Shown: positions 1 to 7,039 of the stretch, in pieces | Position numbering within the stretch: the stretch's first letter is position 1 | Layout of the letters: the number at the start of each line of letters is the position of its first letter | Assembly (NCBI GenBank): GCA_035651635.1 | Contig: DASRFK010000070.1 | Coordinates: 1 to 18,696, forward strand | DNA length: 18,696 nucleotides | Direction: 5' to 3' | Source: JANXQE01 sp035651635 | GTDB lineage: Bacteria; Verrucomicrobiota; Verrucomicrobiia; Limisphaerales; UBA8199 | Program-made: the position numbers and the translations under genes | The notes under the pieces: model-generated | Database searches by the model: none | Seen by the model: the letters and a program-made list of their open reading frames with translations, nothing else | Told to the model about the DNA's origin: nothing

Positions 1-1
1 T

Positions 2-2023
2 CAAGGGGGCGGCGCAAGCCAGGCTATTCTGATGACGTGTGCGGTTGTAGCCAATTCAGCGGAAGCCGCCGGCGGCGTCTTTGACTCGAGTCTGTACTAC
101 TGCACTGTGACGCTCAACTCCGCGCGAACCGTGGGTGGTGCATCCCTGGGACATTTGGAAAATTGCATCGTCTACTTCAACCAGGCTGCCGGGACAGACG
201 CAAATTACGACACGTACGCAGTATTAGACTATTGCTGCACTACGCCACTGCCGGCCACCGGTACTGCGAATATCAGCCTCAACCCTCAACTTTCAGACGG
301 CACTCACCTGACCGCGGCGTCACCCTGCATTGGGAAAGGCCGAAACTGGCCCGACTTCAAATGGCATGACATTGGCGGTTTACCGCTCGCTGATCCGTGT
401 TCGATTGGGTGCGAGGAGTACATCACCGGATCGGTTACCGGGGCTTTAAGCGTAGCAGTCACCGCGCCTTACACAAACGTGTCCGTTGGGTTCGAAACGC
501 CTTTTGGCGTTGTGATCGATGGACGGACCACTGCCGGGCTTTGGACTTTCGGAGACGGCGCCACTTTATCCAATCGCGCGAGCGTCCGCCATTGCTGGAG
601 CACCCCCGGAGTCTACGACGTCGCGCTTACCGCCTTTAACGAGAGTCATCCGGAAGGTGTGAGCGGGACAGTCCAAGTAAACGTCATCGCCAGGCCGGTG
701 CACTATGTCGTGAAGGGCAGTTCCAACCCGGTGCCGCCTTATGTGTCGATCGAAACCGCAGCAAGCGACATTCAGTCTGCTATTGATGCTGCGAGCGTTC
801 CTGGCTCGCTCGTTCTAGCGGGAGACGGGGTCTATGCCAGTGGCGGTCGAGCCGTCGACGGACTCATGACCAATCGGGTCGTAGTCGAGAAACCCCTTTT
901 GTTGCAGAGCATGAATGGGCCACAGAAAACGGTGATCGTCGGAGCGCAAGCGGCCGCAGGAGGAAATGGCGATGGCGCGATCCGTTGTGTTTATTTGAAC
1001 GAAGGCTCCGGGCTTTCGGGCTTCACCCTGACAAATGGCGCGACCCGCATAGGCGGCGATGCCGCGTATGAACAAAAAGGCGGAGCCATTTGGTGTCCGT
1101 CCACTGCTCCTCTAATTACCAATTGCTTGTTGATAAACAACCGCGGCTACGCAAGGGCAGGGGGCTCGTATGGGGGCACTCTCGCTAACTGTGTGGTCAT
1201 GAACAATGCAGCCCAGGATGGAGGAGGAGTTTACGCCAGCGCTTTGGCCGGCTGTATCCTTGTTGGAAATTCCTCCTTGATGAGCGAAGGGGCCGCCTAC
1301 GGGTCCTGCCTGACGAACTGCACCGTTGTCGGCAATTCGGGGGCTGTGGCCGGCGGCAGCATGCTGAACTGCATTTCATTTTATAACACCAACAGATGGG
1401 GAGCCCCGAATAATGTCGGAGCGCTAATGAACCACTGCTGCACCTTCCCGCTGCCCGTCAGCGGTTGGGGAAATTTTACCAATGAACCCGGTTTTGTAAA
1501 CTTTGCCGCGGGCGATCTTCATCTGGAAGTTACGTCGCCTTGCATCAATTCCGGTCATACTGCCGATGCGCCCACCGGCACGGACCTGGACGGCAATCCA
1601 CGGCTCAAAGGCGGCGCAGTCGATGTCGGAGTCTACGAGTTCCAAAACCCGCTGTCCCTGCTTTCGTATGCCTGGCTCCAATCCAACGGCCTCTCAACCG
1701 ACGGCTCAGCCGATTTTGCCGATCCGGACTGTGATGGAATGAATAACTGGGAGGAAATGCTCGCGGGCAGTAATCCAACCAACGCCTCCTCTTGCCTCAG
1801 ATTGCTGACACCTGCGGTGGGTCAATCGGGCGTGACTGTGACCTGGCAGAGTGTTACCAATACCGTCTACTTTCTCGAGCGGGCGACGGAGTTTGGAACA
1901 AGTCGGGCTTTCTCGAACGTTGGGTCAAATATTGTGGGGCATCTTAACACTACCAGTTTTCTGGACACCAACGCACCCGGATATGGGCCGATTTGGTATC
2001 GCGTCGGGGTGCAGACGCAATAA
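2..2023 (+). CDS. Secreted beta-helix/PKD repeat protein, 3' part (5' end outside window)
   Basis: The reading frame is open from the first bases of the window to the TAA at 2021-2023, so the true start lies upstream. The first internal ATG is at 32, and residue numbers below count from it. Residues 1-100 and about 230-540 are rich in Gly and Asn with repeated turns such as LENCIVYFN, LANCVVMNN and LTNCTVVGN, typical of a right-handed parallel beta-helix. Each helix ends with an SPCI motif, and the second continues into DLDGNPR...DVGVYEFQ, typical of choice-of-anchor Q type tails. Residues about 130-220 contain a PKD-like domain (WTFGDGA, then TPGVYDVALTAFN). Residues 564-582 hold a calcium-loop stretch (DPDCDGMNNWEEMLAGSNP), followed by a beta-rich tail. 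Such proteins are normally exported and extracellular or surface-bound. The ligand or substrate cannot be told from the sequence. No catalytic motif was recognised. Confidence 0.85.
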   Translation, partial: QGGGASQAILMTCAVVANSAEAAGGVFDSSLYYCTVTLNSARTVGGASLGHLENCIVYFNQAAGTDANYDTYAVLDYCCTTPLPATGTANISLNPQLSDGTHLTAASPCIGKGRNWPDFKWHDIGGLPLADPCSIGCEEYITGSVTGALSVAVTAPYTNVSVGFETPFGVVIDGRTTAGLWTFGDGATLSNRASVRHCWSTPGVYDVALTAFNESHPEGVSGTVQVNVIARPVHYVVKGSSNPVPPYVSIETAASDIQSAIDAASVPGSLVLAGDGVYASGGRAVDGLMTNRVVVEKPLLLQSMNGPQKTVIVGAQAAAGGNGDGAIRCVYLNEGSGLSGFTLTNGATRIGGDAAYEQKGGAIWCPSTAPLITNCLLINNRGYARAGGSYGGTLANCVVMNNAAQDGGGVYASALAGCILVGNSSLMSEGAAYGSCLTNCTVVGNSGAVAGGSMLNCISFYNTNRWGAPNNVGALMNHCCTFPLPVSGWGNFTNEPGFVNFAAGDLHLEVTSPCINSGHTADAPTGTDLDGNPRLKGGAVDVGVYEFQNPLSLLSYAWLQSNGLSTDGSADFADPDCDGMNNWEEMLAGSNPTNASSCLRLLTPAVGQSGVTVTWQSVTNTVYFLERATEFGTSRAFSNVGSNIVGHLNTTSFLDTNAPGYGPIWYRVGVQTQ

Positions 2024-2059
2024 GTGGCGGTCTTCTGACCTGATTTCACATTCCGGAGA

Positions 2060-2219
2060 ACACCCTGAGCGTTCGTTGTATTTGGCGACGGCTTCGGTGC
2101 GGCTGTGGACCTGAAGTTTTTCGTAGGTGCGCCGCAAGTAGCTGCGGACAGTGTGGATGCTGACACCCAAATTATCGGCGATTAGTTTGTAGGGTTGGCC
2201 GGCAGCGAGCAGGTCCAGG
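2060..2219 (-). pseudogene. LuxR/NarL-type helix-turn-helix remnant
   Basis: The minus strand reads LDLLAAGQPYKLIADNLGVS, then IHTVRSYLRRTYEKLQVHSR and TEAVAKYN. This is a nearly perfect C-terminal DNA-binding domain of a LuxR/NarL response regulator. Going upstream, the frame runs into TGA stops inside the tandem repeats at 2223-2256. No receiver domain is present on that side. After the conserved end the frame continues about 45 codons without similarity and ends at 1925, inside the 3' end of the neighbouring beta-helix gene. I read this as a 5'-truncated, non-functional gene fragment. No start codon or ribosome-binding site makes a short free HTH protein likely, although GTG/ATG codons near 2170 leave that open. 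Confidence 0.7.
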
Positions 2220-2222
2220 GAA

Positions 2223-2256
2223 GGGTCAAGCCTGGGTCAAGCCTTGGGTCAAGCCT
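2223..2256. repeat. Tandem 11-bp repeat, three copies of GGGTCAAGCCT
   Basis: Three copies of GGGTCAAGCCT lie at 2223-2233, 2234-2244 and 2246-2256, the last two separated by one extra T. They sit between the LuxR remnant and the transposase remnant and supply the stop codons that close the LuxR frame. By position they could be the outer edge of the mobile element whose transposase follows. That link is inferred from proximity only. Confidence 0.8.
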
Positions 2257-2315
2257 GTCTACCTTGATCGTCAATTTGCATTTACAGTTTGATGGCTGGT
2301 TGGCGGTGTTGGGCT

Positions 2316-2744
2316 ATGCCACGGCAGGTGCGCATTCAATACCCAGGGGCCATTTACCACGTCATGAGCCGAGGCAACCGGCGCCAGGAGATTTATCTCA
2401 ACGACGTGGATCGGCAGGATTTCCTCAAGACGCTGGCCGAGGCTTGCCAGACAACCGGCTGGGGCATCCACGCCTTTTGCCTGATGAGCAACCATTACCA
2501 TTTGCTGCTCGAAACCCCCAATGCAAATCTGATGCCCGGCATGGCCTGGCACCAGAGCACCTATACGATCCGCCTAAACCACCGGCACAAACTCATTGGC
2601 CACGTCGACGGGTCAGACCGTAGAAAAATCCATGCGTCTGCCTCGGCTGCGTTGGGCTGGAGGAGATGCTTTAGGTTGGGACGTGCCAAAGCAGTCAGCG
2701 GGGCGGCGAGCTTCCGATTTTCGCGGGATCTCCGAAGTTCGTGA
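2316..2744 (+). pseudogene. Truncated REP-associated tyrosine transposase (Y1/IS200-like)
   Basis: From the ATG at 2316 the frame reads MPRQVRIQYPGAIYHVMSRG, then NRRQEIYLNDVDRQDFLKTL and HAFCLMSNHYHLLLETP. This is the N-terminal part of the Y1 transposase family, and HYH is the metal-binding HUH motif. Similarity runs about 97 residues to HRHKLIGHV and stops near 2606, where intact relatives continue with FSGRYKA-like sequence. From there the frame is unrelated to its TGA at 2742-2744. The second half of the domain, including the catalytic tyrosine, is missing, so the protein cannot be an active transposase. Upstream in-frame codons at 2289 and 2292 would add only 8-9 unrelated residues. The break is clean, with no frameshifted continuation noticed downstream. 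Confidence 0.85.
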
Positions 2745-2767
2745 GTGCGCAATTGAAGATTGCGCGC
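2745..2767. repeat. Perfect hairpin between transposase remnant and beta-helix gene
   Basis: GCGCAAT (2747-2753) and ATTGCGC (2759-2765) form a 7-bp stem around the loop TGAAG. One G-T and one further G-C pair can extend it. No T run follows on either strand, so it is not an ordinary intrinsic terminator. It may be a piece of the decayed mobile element or a REP-like unit. It lies 41 bp before the next gene's chosen start. Confidence 0.55.
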
Positions 2768-2807
2768 CGTGGCTTGCGTCTGCAACAGTCGGGACCGTAG
2801 ATTGCTT

Positions 2808-4673
2808 ATGCTCAGAGCCTGGATATACCCCTTGTTGCTAATGGCCTTCCCTTTGCCCGCTCAAATCTTTGTCTCTCCGACGGGCGCCGACAAAAACCCT
2901 GGGACCGCCACAGAACCCGTGGCGACAGTTAGTCGCGCACTCGAACTGTCCCGTTCCGACGCGACCGGCGAGAACAAGCACATCGTGCTTATGCCCGGTG
3001 GCTTTTTTGACGTGAGCATGGCTCTTACTCCGGCGGACTCGGGCCTCAAGGTAGAAGCACAGGCGGCGGGCCGAGCCACCCTCTTCGGCGGCGTCACTCT
3101 TTCGGGCTGGCAACCAGAGCCAGGTGGACTCTGGTCGGCGCCCCTGCCCTCCGGCCGAACCTGGGACCCACGCCTGCTCCAGGTCAACGGCCGCTTTTGT
3201 GCGCGGGCGCGCTATCCGGCGGAAGGCACTCTCACGCACGAAAGCATTTTCAACGTCCCCTGGATGAGCACAACCGGTGGCGGGTGGAAACGTAAACCCA
3301 CAGCCGAGGAGCTAACCACCCTTCGATACAAGGCGGGAGACCTGCCTGCGACTCTGGACATCAGCAACGCCGAGATCACGGTGTTTCATATGTGGGACGA
3401 ATCGGTCGCCGGGATCACGGCTCACGATCCGCAGACACGAACTTTGCGATTAGCACCGCAACTGGGCCACCCGCCCGGCGCCTTCGGCGTTCAGAAGTAC
3501 TGTTTGTGGAACATCAAAGAGGGAATGACCCACCCAGGCCAGTGGTACTTCGATCGCTCGCGCCAGAGGATGGTTTATTGGCCGCTCAACGGTGAGGACA
3601 TGAACCAGGCGACTGCGGTTGTACCCACGCAACGTCGCATTATTCAGGTTGGCGGAGCGGCCAATGTAACCCTGCGCAACTTCAATGTTGCGGTAACAAC
3701 CGTTCCCCTGATCACCGGAGGTTTCGCCGCCGCCGCTTTCGACGGAGCCGTTCAGCTCGATCGCGCTTCCGGAGCGACACTCTCAGGCCTGCGGATTTTC
3801 AACGTCGCCGGACAGGCCATCAAGGGCGCTCACCGGGAGGATTCGATTCGGGTGGTGGACTGTTCGATCTCAAATTGCGGAGCCGGCGGCGTCTATTTGT
3901 CCGGTGAAAACAATGTTGTCTCAAATAATTTAATCCACGCGATTGGCCTGAACTTTCCCTCGGCAATGGCGATCCATGGCACGGGCGAGAACTGCCGGCT
4001 CTCGCACAACGAAATCTTTGATACGACCTACTCCGCGGTCGGCTTCGGCGGACACAATTTGGTTATTGAGAACAACCTGATCTCGGACTGCATGAAGGTG
4101 CTGCACGACGGCGCCGCCATTTACTGCTTTGCGGCAAAGAACAGCGTGCTCCGCAACAATTTCGCGCACGACATCCTCGATACCGGGGGCTACGGCGCTT
4201 CAGCCTATTACCTGGATGAGCAAAGCGAGAACACGGTCGTTGAAAACAATGTTTCCTTGAACATTGTGCGGCCCGCCCACAATCACATGGCCACGAACAA
4301 TGTCATTCGAGGAAATATCTTTGTGTCAAAACAGGACCTGCACATCACCTTCCCCCGCTGCTCAGGTTATCAAGTGGAATCCAATGTGCTTTATGCCGCG
4401 GGCTCGATCACTTTTGAAGGCGTTAACAACGTGAGCGCCTGGTCGGGTAACCTGTTATTCTCAAAAACCGGAAAGATCGAAGGAACGACACTCAAAGATT
4501 ATGCAACCGTCACCAATGGGTCAGGAGTGTGTGGCGACACCATCGTTGGCGACCCTGGTTTCCGAAATGTTGAGCACCTGGACTTTCGTTACGATTCGAA
4601 CTCTCCCGCTCTGAAACTGGGGCTGCCTGTCCTGGATGTGTCCGCTGCCGGACGGCAAGGCAGACCCAAATGA
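2808..4673 (+). CDS. Secreted right-handed parallel beta-helix protein
   Basis: The ATG at 2808 is preferred over an in-frame ATG-like start at 2760 because it begins directly with a signal peptide (MLRAWIYPLLLMAFPLPAQ). The protein would be 621 residues. No clear Shine-Dalgarno precedes it. After the signal comes IFVSPTGADKNPGTATEPVA, the usual opening of secreted parallel beta-helix proteins. A beta-rich middle follows (LFGGVTLSGW, LLQVNGRFCARARYP). A long Asn/Gly-rich helix of about residues 270-540 carries motifs such as VSNNLIHAIG, LSHNEIFDT, VIENNLISD and VVENNVSLN. This fold is common in polysaccharide lyases and glycoside hydrolases of soil Verrucomicrobiota, so action on an extracellular or periplasmic glycan is plausible. 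I cannot name a CAZy family or catalytic residues. The upstream beta-helix gene is not an obvious paralogue: it has PKD and calcium-loop domains that this one lacks. Confidence 0.85.
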   Translation: MLRAWIYPLLLMAFPLPAQIFVSPTGADKNPGTATEPVATVSRALELSRSDATGENKHIVLMPGGFFDVSMALTPADSGLKVEAQAAGRATLFGGVTLSGWQPEPGGLWSAPLPSGRTWDPRLLQVNGRFCARARYPAEGTLTHESIFNVPWMSTTGGGWKRKPTAEELTTLRYKAGDLPATLDISNAEITVFHMWDESVAGITAHDPQTRTLRLAPQLGHPPGAFGVQKYCLWNIKEGMTHPGQWYFDRSRQRMVYWPLNGEDMNQATAVVPTQRRIIQVGGAANVTLRNFNVAVTTVPLITGGFAAAAFDGAVQLDRASGATLSGLRIFNVAGQAIKGAHREDSIRVVDCSISNCGAGGVYLSGENNVVSNNLIHAIGLNFPSAMAIHGTGENCRLSHNEIFDTTYSAVGFGGHNLVIENNLISDCMKVLHDGAAIYCFAAKNSVLRNNFAHDILDTGGYGASAYYLDEQSENTVVENNVSLNIVRPAHNHMATNNVIRGNIFVSKQDLHITFPRCSGYQVESNVLYAAGSITFEGVNNVSAWSGNLLFSKTGKIEGTTLKDYATVTNGSGVCGDTIVGDPGFRNVEHLDFRYDSNSPALKLGLPVLDVSAAGRQGRPK

Positions 4674-4806
4674 GCTGTGTCGGTAGCAATGCTCAGAACC
4701 TGCAGCAACTTCGCAAGACACCTTGGCGTGGTGCAGATTTCTAACGCCAGTCCGTTTGCTGTTGTGCGTGACCGGGGTCCTCACGTTGTCTTTAATTCAC
4801 CTGCTG

Positions 4807-5304
4807 TTAGGTCGAATCGGACATACCTTCTGCAACCAAAGGTTTATCGAAGAGTGCCATCTCCTCGGGCCCTGGTACTTGAAATTGCTCGCACCATCGA
4901 GACACCGCCTCTTGTTTTATGGGCGGACATTCTCTGCCACGGCGTTGGAGCCTTTCAAAAAGGACATCCGGAGGCGCAAAGACATAGCGCAATTCAACAG
5001 CAGCCCCAAGAGCCCGGGCTCCCAGCCGCAGGGTATCCCGCTCGGACCTGGCCCAAGTACCCCACTCGATGATTACGATAAGACCGAGCGCCAAGAGCTC
5101 CTGAGCGAGCTTCCATTGCAACGTCTCCACCTTCGCACGCATATCTTCGCGATAGAGGTTTATTGAAAGAGCATCCAGCCATTCGTCAGGGCAAAGGCGT
5201 ACCGCTCGAAACCTTCTTTCAAGCTTCCTGGAAAGCGTTGTTTTACCCGAGCCCGGCAACCCGCACACAATGATCAACCTCGGGCCGCCATCCGATCTCT
5301 CCAT
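4807..5304 (-). CDS. AAA_33/zeta-like small P-loop kinase
   Basis: The 165-residue protein reads LIIVCGLPGSGKTTLSRKLE near its N-terminus, with a textbook Walker A at residues 15-23. CPDEWLDAL follows, then VIIEWGTWARSERDTLR at about 77-93, and an LRYVFAPPDVLFERLQRRG segment that looks like the arginine-bearing lid of nucleoside-kinase folds. This pattern fits the AAA_33 group of small ATP-binding kinases of unknown substrate. No membrane segment or signal is seen. A TTG at 5319 would overlap the stop of the upstream gene and add five residues. I chose the ATG at 5304, but neither start has a strong ribosome-binding site. It is the last gene of the sigma-factor operon and is probably translationally coupled to the Spy-like gene. 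The role in that operon is unknown. Confidence 0.8.
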   Translation of the reverse strand: MERSDGGPRLIIVCGLPGSGKTTLSRKLERRFRAVRLCPDEWLDALSINLYREDMRAKVETLQWKLAQELLALGLIVIIEWGTWARSERDTLRLGARALGAAVELRYVFAPPDVLFERLQRRGRECPPIKQEAVSRWCEQFQVPGPEEMALFDKPLVAEGMSDST

Positions 5305-5315
5305 AAAGGGGTTTA

Positions 5316-5765
5316 TCAATTTTTTGGTGCCCGCGGCGGTGGCGGTGTTGCCCCGCTCAGGCTGCCATGCATCTCACCGTGCGGCCCATGCAGAAATTGG
5401 TCGAGTTTCTTCTTCTGGTCGTCGCTCAGGATCTCGCGGATCTTCTTGTCGGCCTTAAAGCGCTCCGGTCTCACCTTGTTTAGACGTTCTTCCCGCGACA
5501 GCTTGTCGTCCTGCGCGATTTTCTGGGTCGCGTCATGCAGTTCTTGCAGGATGGGTCTGATTTTGACCTGTTGATCCCCAGTAAGCTCGAGCTTCTCGGT
5601 CAGTACCGTCAGGTGCGTTTCGACAGTTGGCACCTCATCTCGCGCGCCGCTCGTGACGTCCGGTTGTCCGTGAGTACCGCCTGGTCCGGCCGCGTTTTGT
5701 TGCGCGGGGGTGGTTAGTGCCACGGTTAACATTGTCCCGACTGCAAGCAAACGAATGGGTTTCAT
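5316..5765 (-). CDS. Exported Spy/CpxP-like (LTXXQ) protein
   Basis: The protein has 149 residues and begins with a Sec-type signal peptide (MKPIRLLAVGTMLTVALTTP, then AQQ). A Pro/Gly-rich linker is followed by a helical, charged domain with two LTXXQ-type motifs, LTGDQ at 61-65 and LSDDQ at 113-117. This is the hallmark of the Spy/CpxP family of periplasmic chaperones and stress sensors. A short His cluster (H126, H129, H133) could bind metal, and there is no cysteine. The start is supported by an AAGGA sequence eight bases before the ATG. The gene lies 110 bp downstream of the sigma-factor gene and abuts the kinase gene. Spy, CpxP and CnrX relatives sense envelope stress or metals, so a sensing or regulated-target role beside the sigma factor is a reasonable inference. 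Confidence 0.75.
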   Translation of the reverse strand: MKPIRLLAVGTMLTVALTTPAQQNAAGPGGTHGQPDVTSGARDEVPTVETHLTVLTEKLELTGDQQVKIRPILQELHDATQKIAQDDKLSREERLNKVRPERFKADKKIREILSDDQKKKLDQFLHGPHGEMHGSLSGATPPPPRAPKN

Positions 5766-5875
5766 GTTCTTTTTCCTTTGGATTTCGACGAGGTGTTTAG
5801 GACTGGTTATAAACTTTGACGGTGATAATGGTGGTCGATCTTGTGAGTCATGGGACGGATTTCCTGGCGCGCTTG

Positions 5876-6700
5876 CTAGTGCATCAGCCAGCGATGCAGC
5901 CGCTGCGCGAGCGCAGGATGGGCCCGAAGCAGATGTATTGACCCTATCGTTCCCAAAACAAAGACGCTTGCAGTGCCGATCAGCACGAGTTTCTTTGCAG
6001 CCACACCAGATTTCAAAAGCTTAACGCTCATCGTAATATTCGATGGCGCTGCGGCCGCTGCGATCGCGCCGGCTGCAATACTGGCCGCCAGGCCGGACGG
6101 CACGGATACGATTGCTCCGGCGACCAGGGCAGCCGCTAGGGCCGATCTGGTGGAGGTAATACCCCGTTTTAAGAGACGATCGTGCAGTTTTCTCAACGCT
6201 CGCTCGACTCGCATCCGGGCCGCATTTTCGTTAAGCCCAAGTTGCATTCCAACCTGTTGAAGGCTTTGGTCTTCGAAGAAGCGCAGGACGACTGCCGCTC
6301 GATCGATTTCACCAAGTTCATGCAGCGTATCATCCAGAACGGGTCGCACTTGCCGCCAGGTGGACTCCGGCGATTCGGGAGTGAGCAATTGGGACATGGT
6401 TTGATATTCAAGTTGCCTGCGCTGTCGTCGATCCTCAGCCCGACGTGTGTTTGCAGCCGTCCAGCGCACGCAGGTGTAGAGCCAGCCTGCCAAAGCCGGA
6501 TGACGGATAAGACTCGCGGCCTTGCGGCTAAGCTCGACGAAAACCAGTTGGGTCAAGTCCTGAGCCAGGGGTGCGTCACCATCCGTTTCCCGAAGGGCCG
6601 TCGAATAGACCATGCTCACGTGCCGATGAACCAGCTCAGCGAAGGCGGCTTCGGAAGCCGACCGGGCGTATTCTCGAAGAAGTTCGTTGTCGGTTGCCAT
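5876..6700 (-). CDS. ECF-type RNA polymerase sigma factor with hydrophobic C-terminal tail
   Basis: The ATG at 6700 begins MATDNELLREYARSASEAAF, the standard start of this family. Fourteen extra upstream codons are open but look non-native. The protein has 274 residues. Residues about 15-85 form sigma region 2 (AFAELVHRHVSMVYSTAL, then QDLTQLVFVELSRKA). Residues about 118-172 form region 4 (LDDTLHELGEIDRAAVVLRF, then LGLNENAARMRVERALRKLH). Unlike minimal ECF factors it has about 95 more residues: an Ala-rich hydrophobic stretch at 186-218 and a likely transmembrane helix at 237-258 (KLVLIGTASVFVLGTIGSIHLL). It would recruit RNA polymerase core to its own promoters, perhaps while tethered to the inner membrane. 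No separate anti-sigma gene is visible. The Spy-like gene and the kinase gene follow on the same strand. Confidence 0.88.
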   Translation of the reverse strand: MATDNELLREYARSASEAAFAELVHRHVSMVYSTALRETDGDAPLAQDLTQLVFVELSRKAASLIRHPALAGWLYTCVRWTAANTRRAEDRRQRRQLEYQTMSQLLTPESPESTWRQVRPVLDDTLHELGEIDRAAVVLRFFEDQSLQQVGMQLGLNENAARMRVERALRKLHDRLLKRGITSTRSALAAALVAGAIVSVPSGLAASIAAGAIAAAAAPSNITMSVKLLKSGVAAKKLVLIGTASVFVLGTIGSIHLLRAHPALAQRLHRWLMH

Positions 6701-6732
6701 GCTTGTGCGCGTTGTCCCGTCAATATAATAGT

Positions 6733-6756
6733 GTGCGGCCAAACAAAAAACCGCAC
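6733..6756. promoter_or_regulatory. Inverted repeat upstream of sigma gene, possible operator
   Basis: GTGCGG (6733-6738) and CCGCAC (6751-6756) form a perfect 6-bp inverted repeat with a 12-bp A-rich spacer. It lies about 33-56 bp upstream of the sigma-factor ATG. Between it and the start codon is an AT-rich stretch that reads TATTATATT on the minus strand and could act as a -10 element, though no good -35 was found. A further 10-bp palindrome, GGACCGGTCC, lies at 6765-6774. Position suggests autoregulation of the sigma operon. The protein that would bind is unknown. Confidence 0.35.
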
Positions 6757-6774
6757 AGGAAATGGGACCGGTCC

Positions 6775-6819
6775 GATCAAAAACGACGAGCCCGTGTCCA
6801 AGAGGGCTTCGTTTTGATC
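6775..6819. terminator. Imperfect hairpin with T-rich flanks, possible secondary terminator
   Basis: GATCAAAAACGACGAGCCC (6775-6793) is nearly complementary to GGGCTTCGTTTTGATC (6804-6819) across a 10-base loop. T runs lie on the outer side in both orientations, so it could end transcription from either strand. It lies between the sulfate operon (whose own stronger terminator is at 6959-6985) and the sigma-factor operon. Confidence 0.4.
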
Positions 6820-6849
6820 TTTAGGCCGCAGTAGACCTCATTCCGTAGC

Positions 6850-6910
6850 TCCGGTGAGCGTTCGGGAGAAGCGTTTGCGGAACTGGTGCGGCCTTATGCC
6901 AACCTCCATT
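6850..6910 (+). pseudogene. Short remnant of an ECF sigma factor region 2
   Basis: The plus strand reads SGERSGEAFAELVRPYANL at 6850-6906. It closely resembles the region 2 start of the family represented at 5876-6700 (EAAFAELVHRHVSMV). Similarity ends after about 19 residues, and no other sigma motifs follow. The orientation is opposite to the intact sigma gene. It looks like debris of a former paralogue. The match is short and could be chance. Confidence 0.35.
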
Positions 6911-6948
6911 GCTTCCATGAATCGACCATGTCGCGCGCAATCCGAGTT

Positions 6949-6995
6949 ATCCGCGATCAAAAAAAGAGACCGCGGATCGCGCGGTTATCGCGGAT
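6949..6995. repeat. Nested palindromic element
   Basis: An outer perfect 9-bp inverted repeat, ATCCGCGAT (6949-6957) and ATCGCGGAT (6987-6995), encloses the terminator hairpin at 6969-6985. The GC-rich nested layout is like REP/BIME-type intergenic units. Whether it recurs in the genome cannot be seen here. Confidence 0.5.
6959..6985 (-). terminator. Intrinsic terminator of the sulfate-assimilation operon
   Basis: Read on the minus strand, ACCGCG pairs with CGCGGT around the loop CGATC, and the stem is followed by CTCTTTTTTT. The hairpin starts about 55 bases after the cysNC stop codon. A GC-only stem core with a seven-T tail is a classic Rho-independent terminator. Confidence 0.75.
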
Positions 6996-7039
6996 GCCCG
7001 GGGCGGCCAGGGGGCGTCGAGCGAACCACCCACCTCGGG

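Noticed and set aside
2223..2256. CRISPR-like array
   Set aside because: The units are contiguous 11-bp repeats without spacers, and no cas genes are present.
4674..5166. Plus-strand frames of 131 and 147 codons
   Set aside because: They are antisense to the P-loop kinase, whose Walker A motif is clear, and show no family features.
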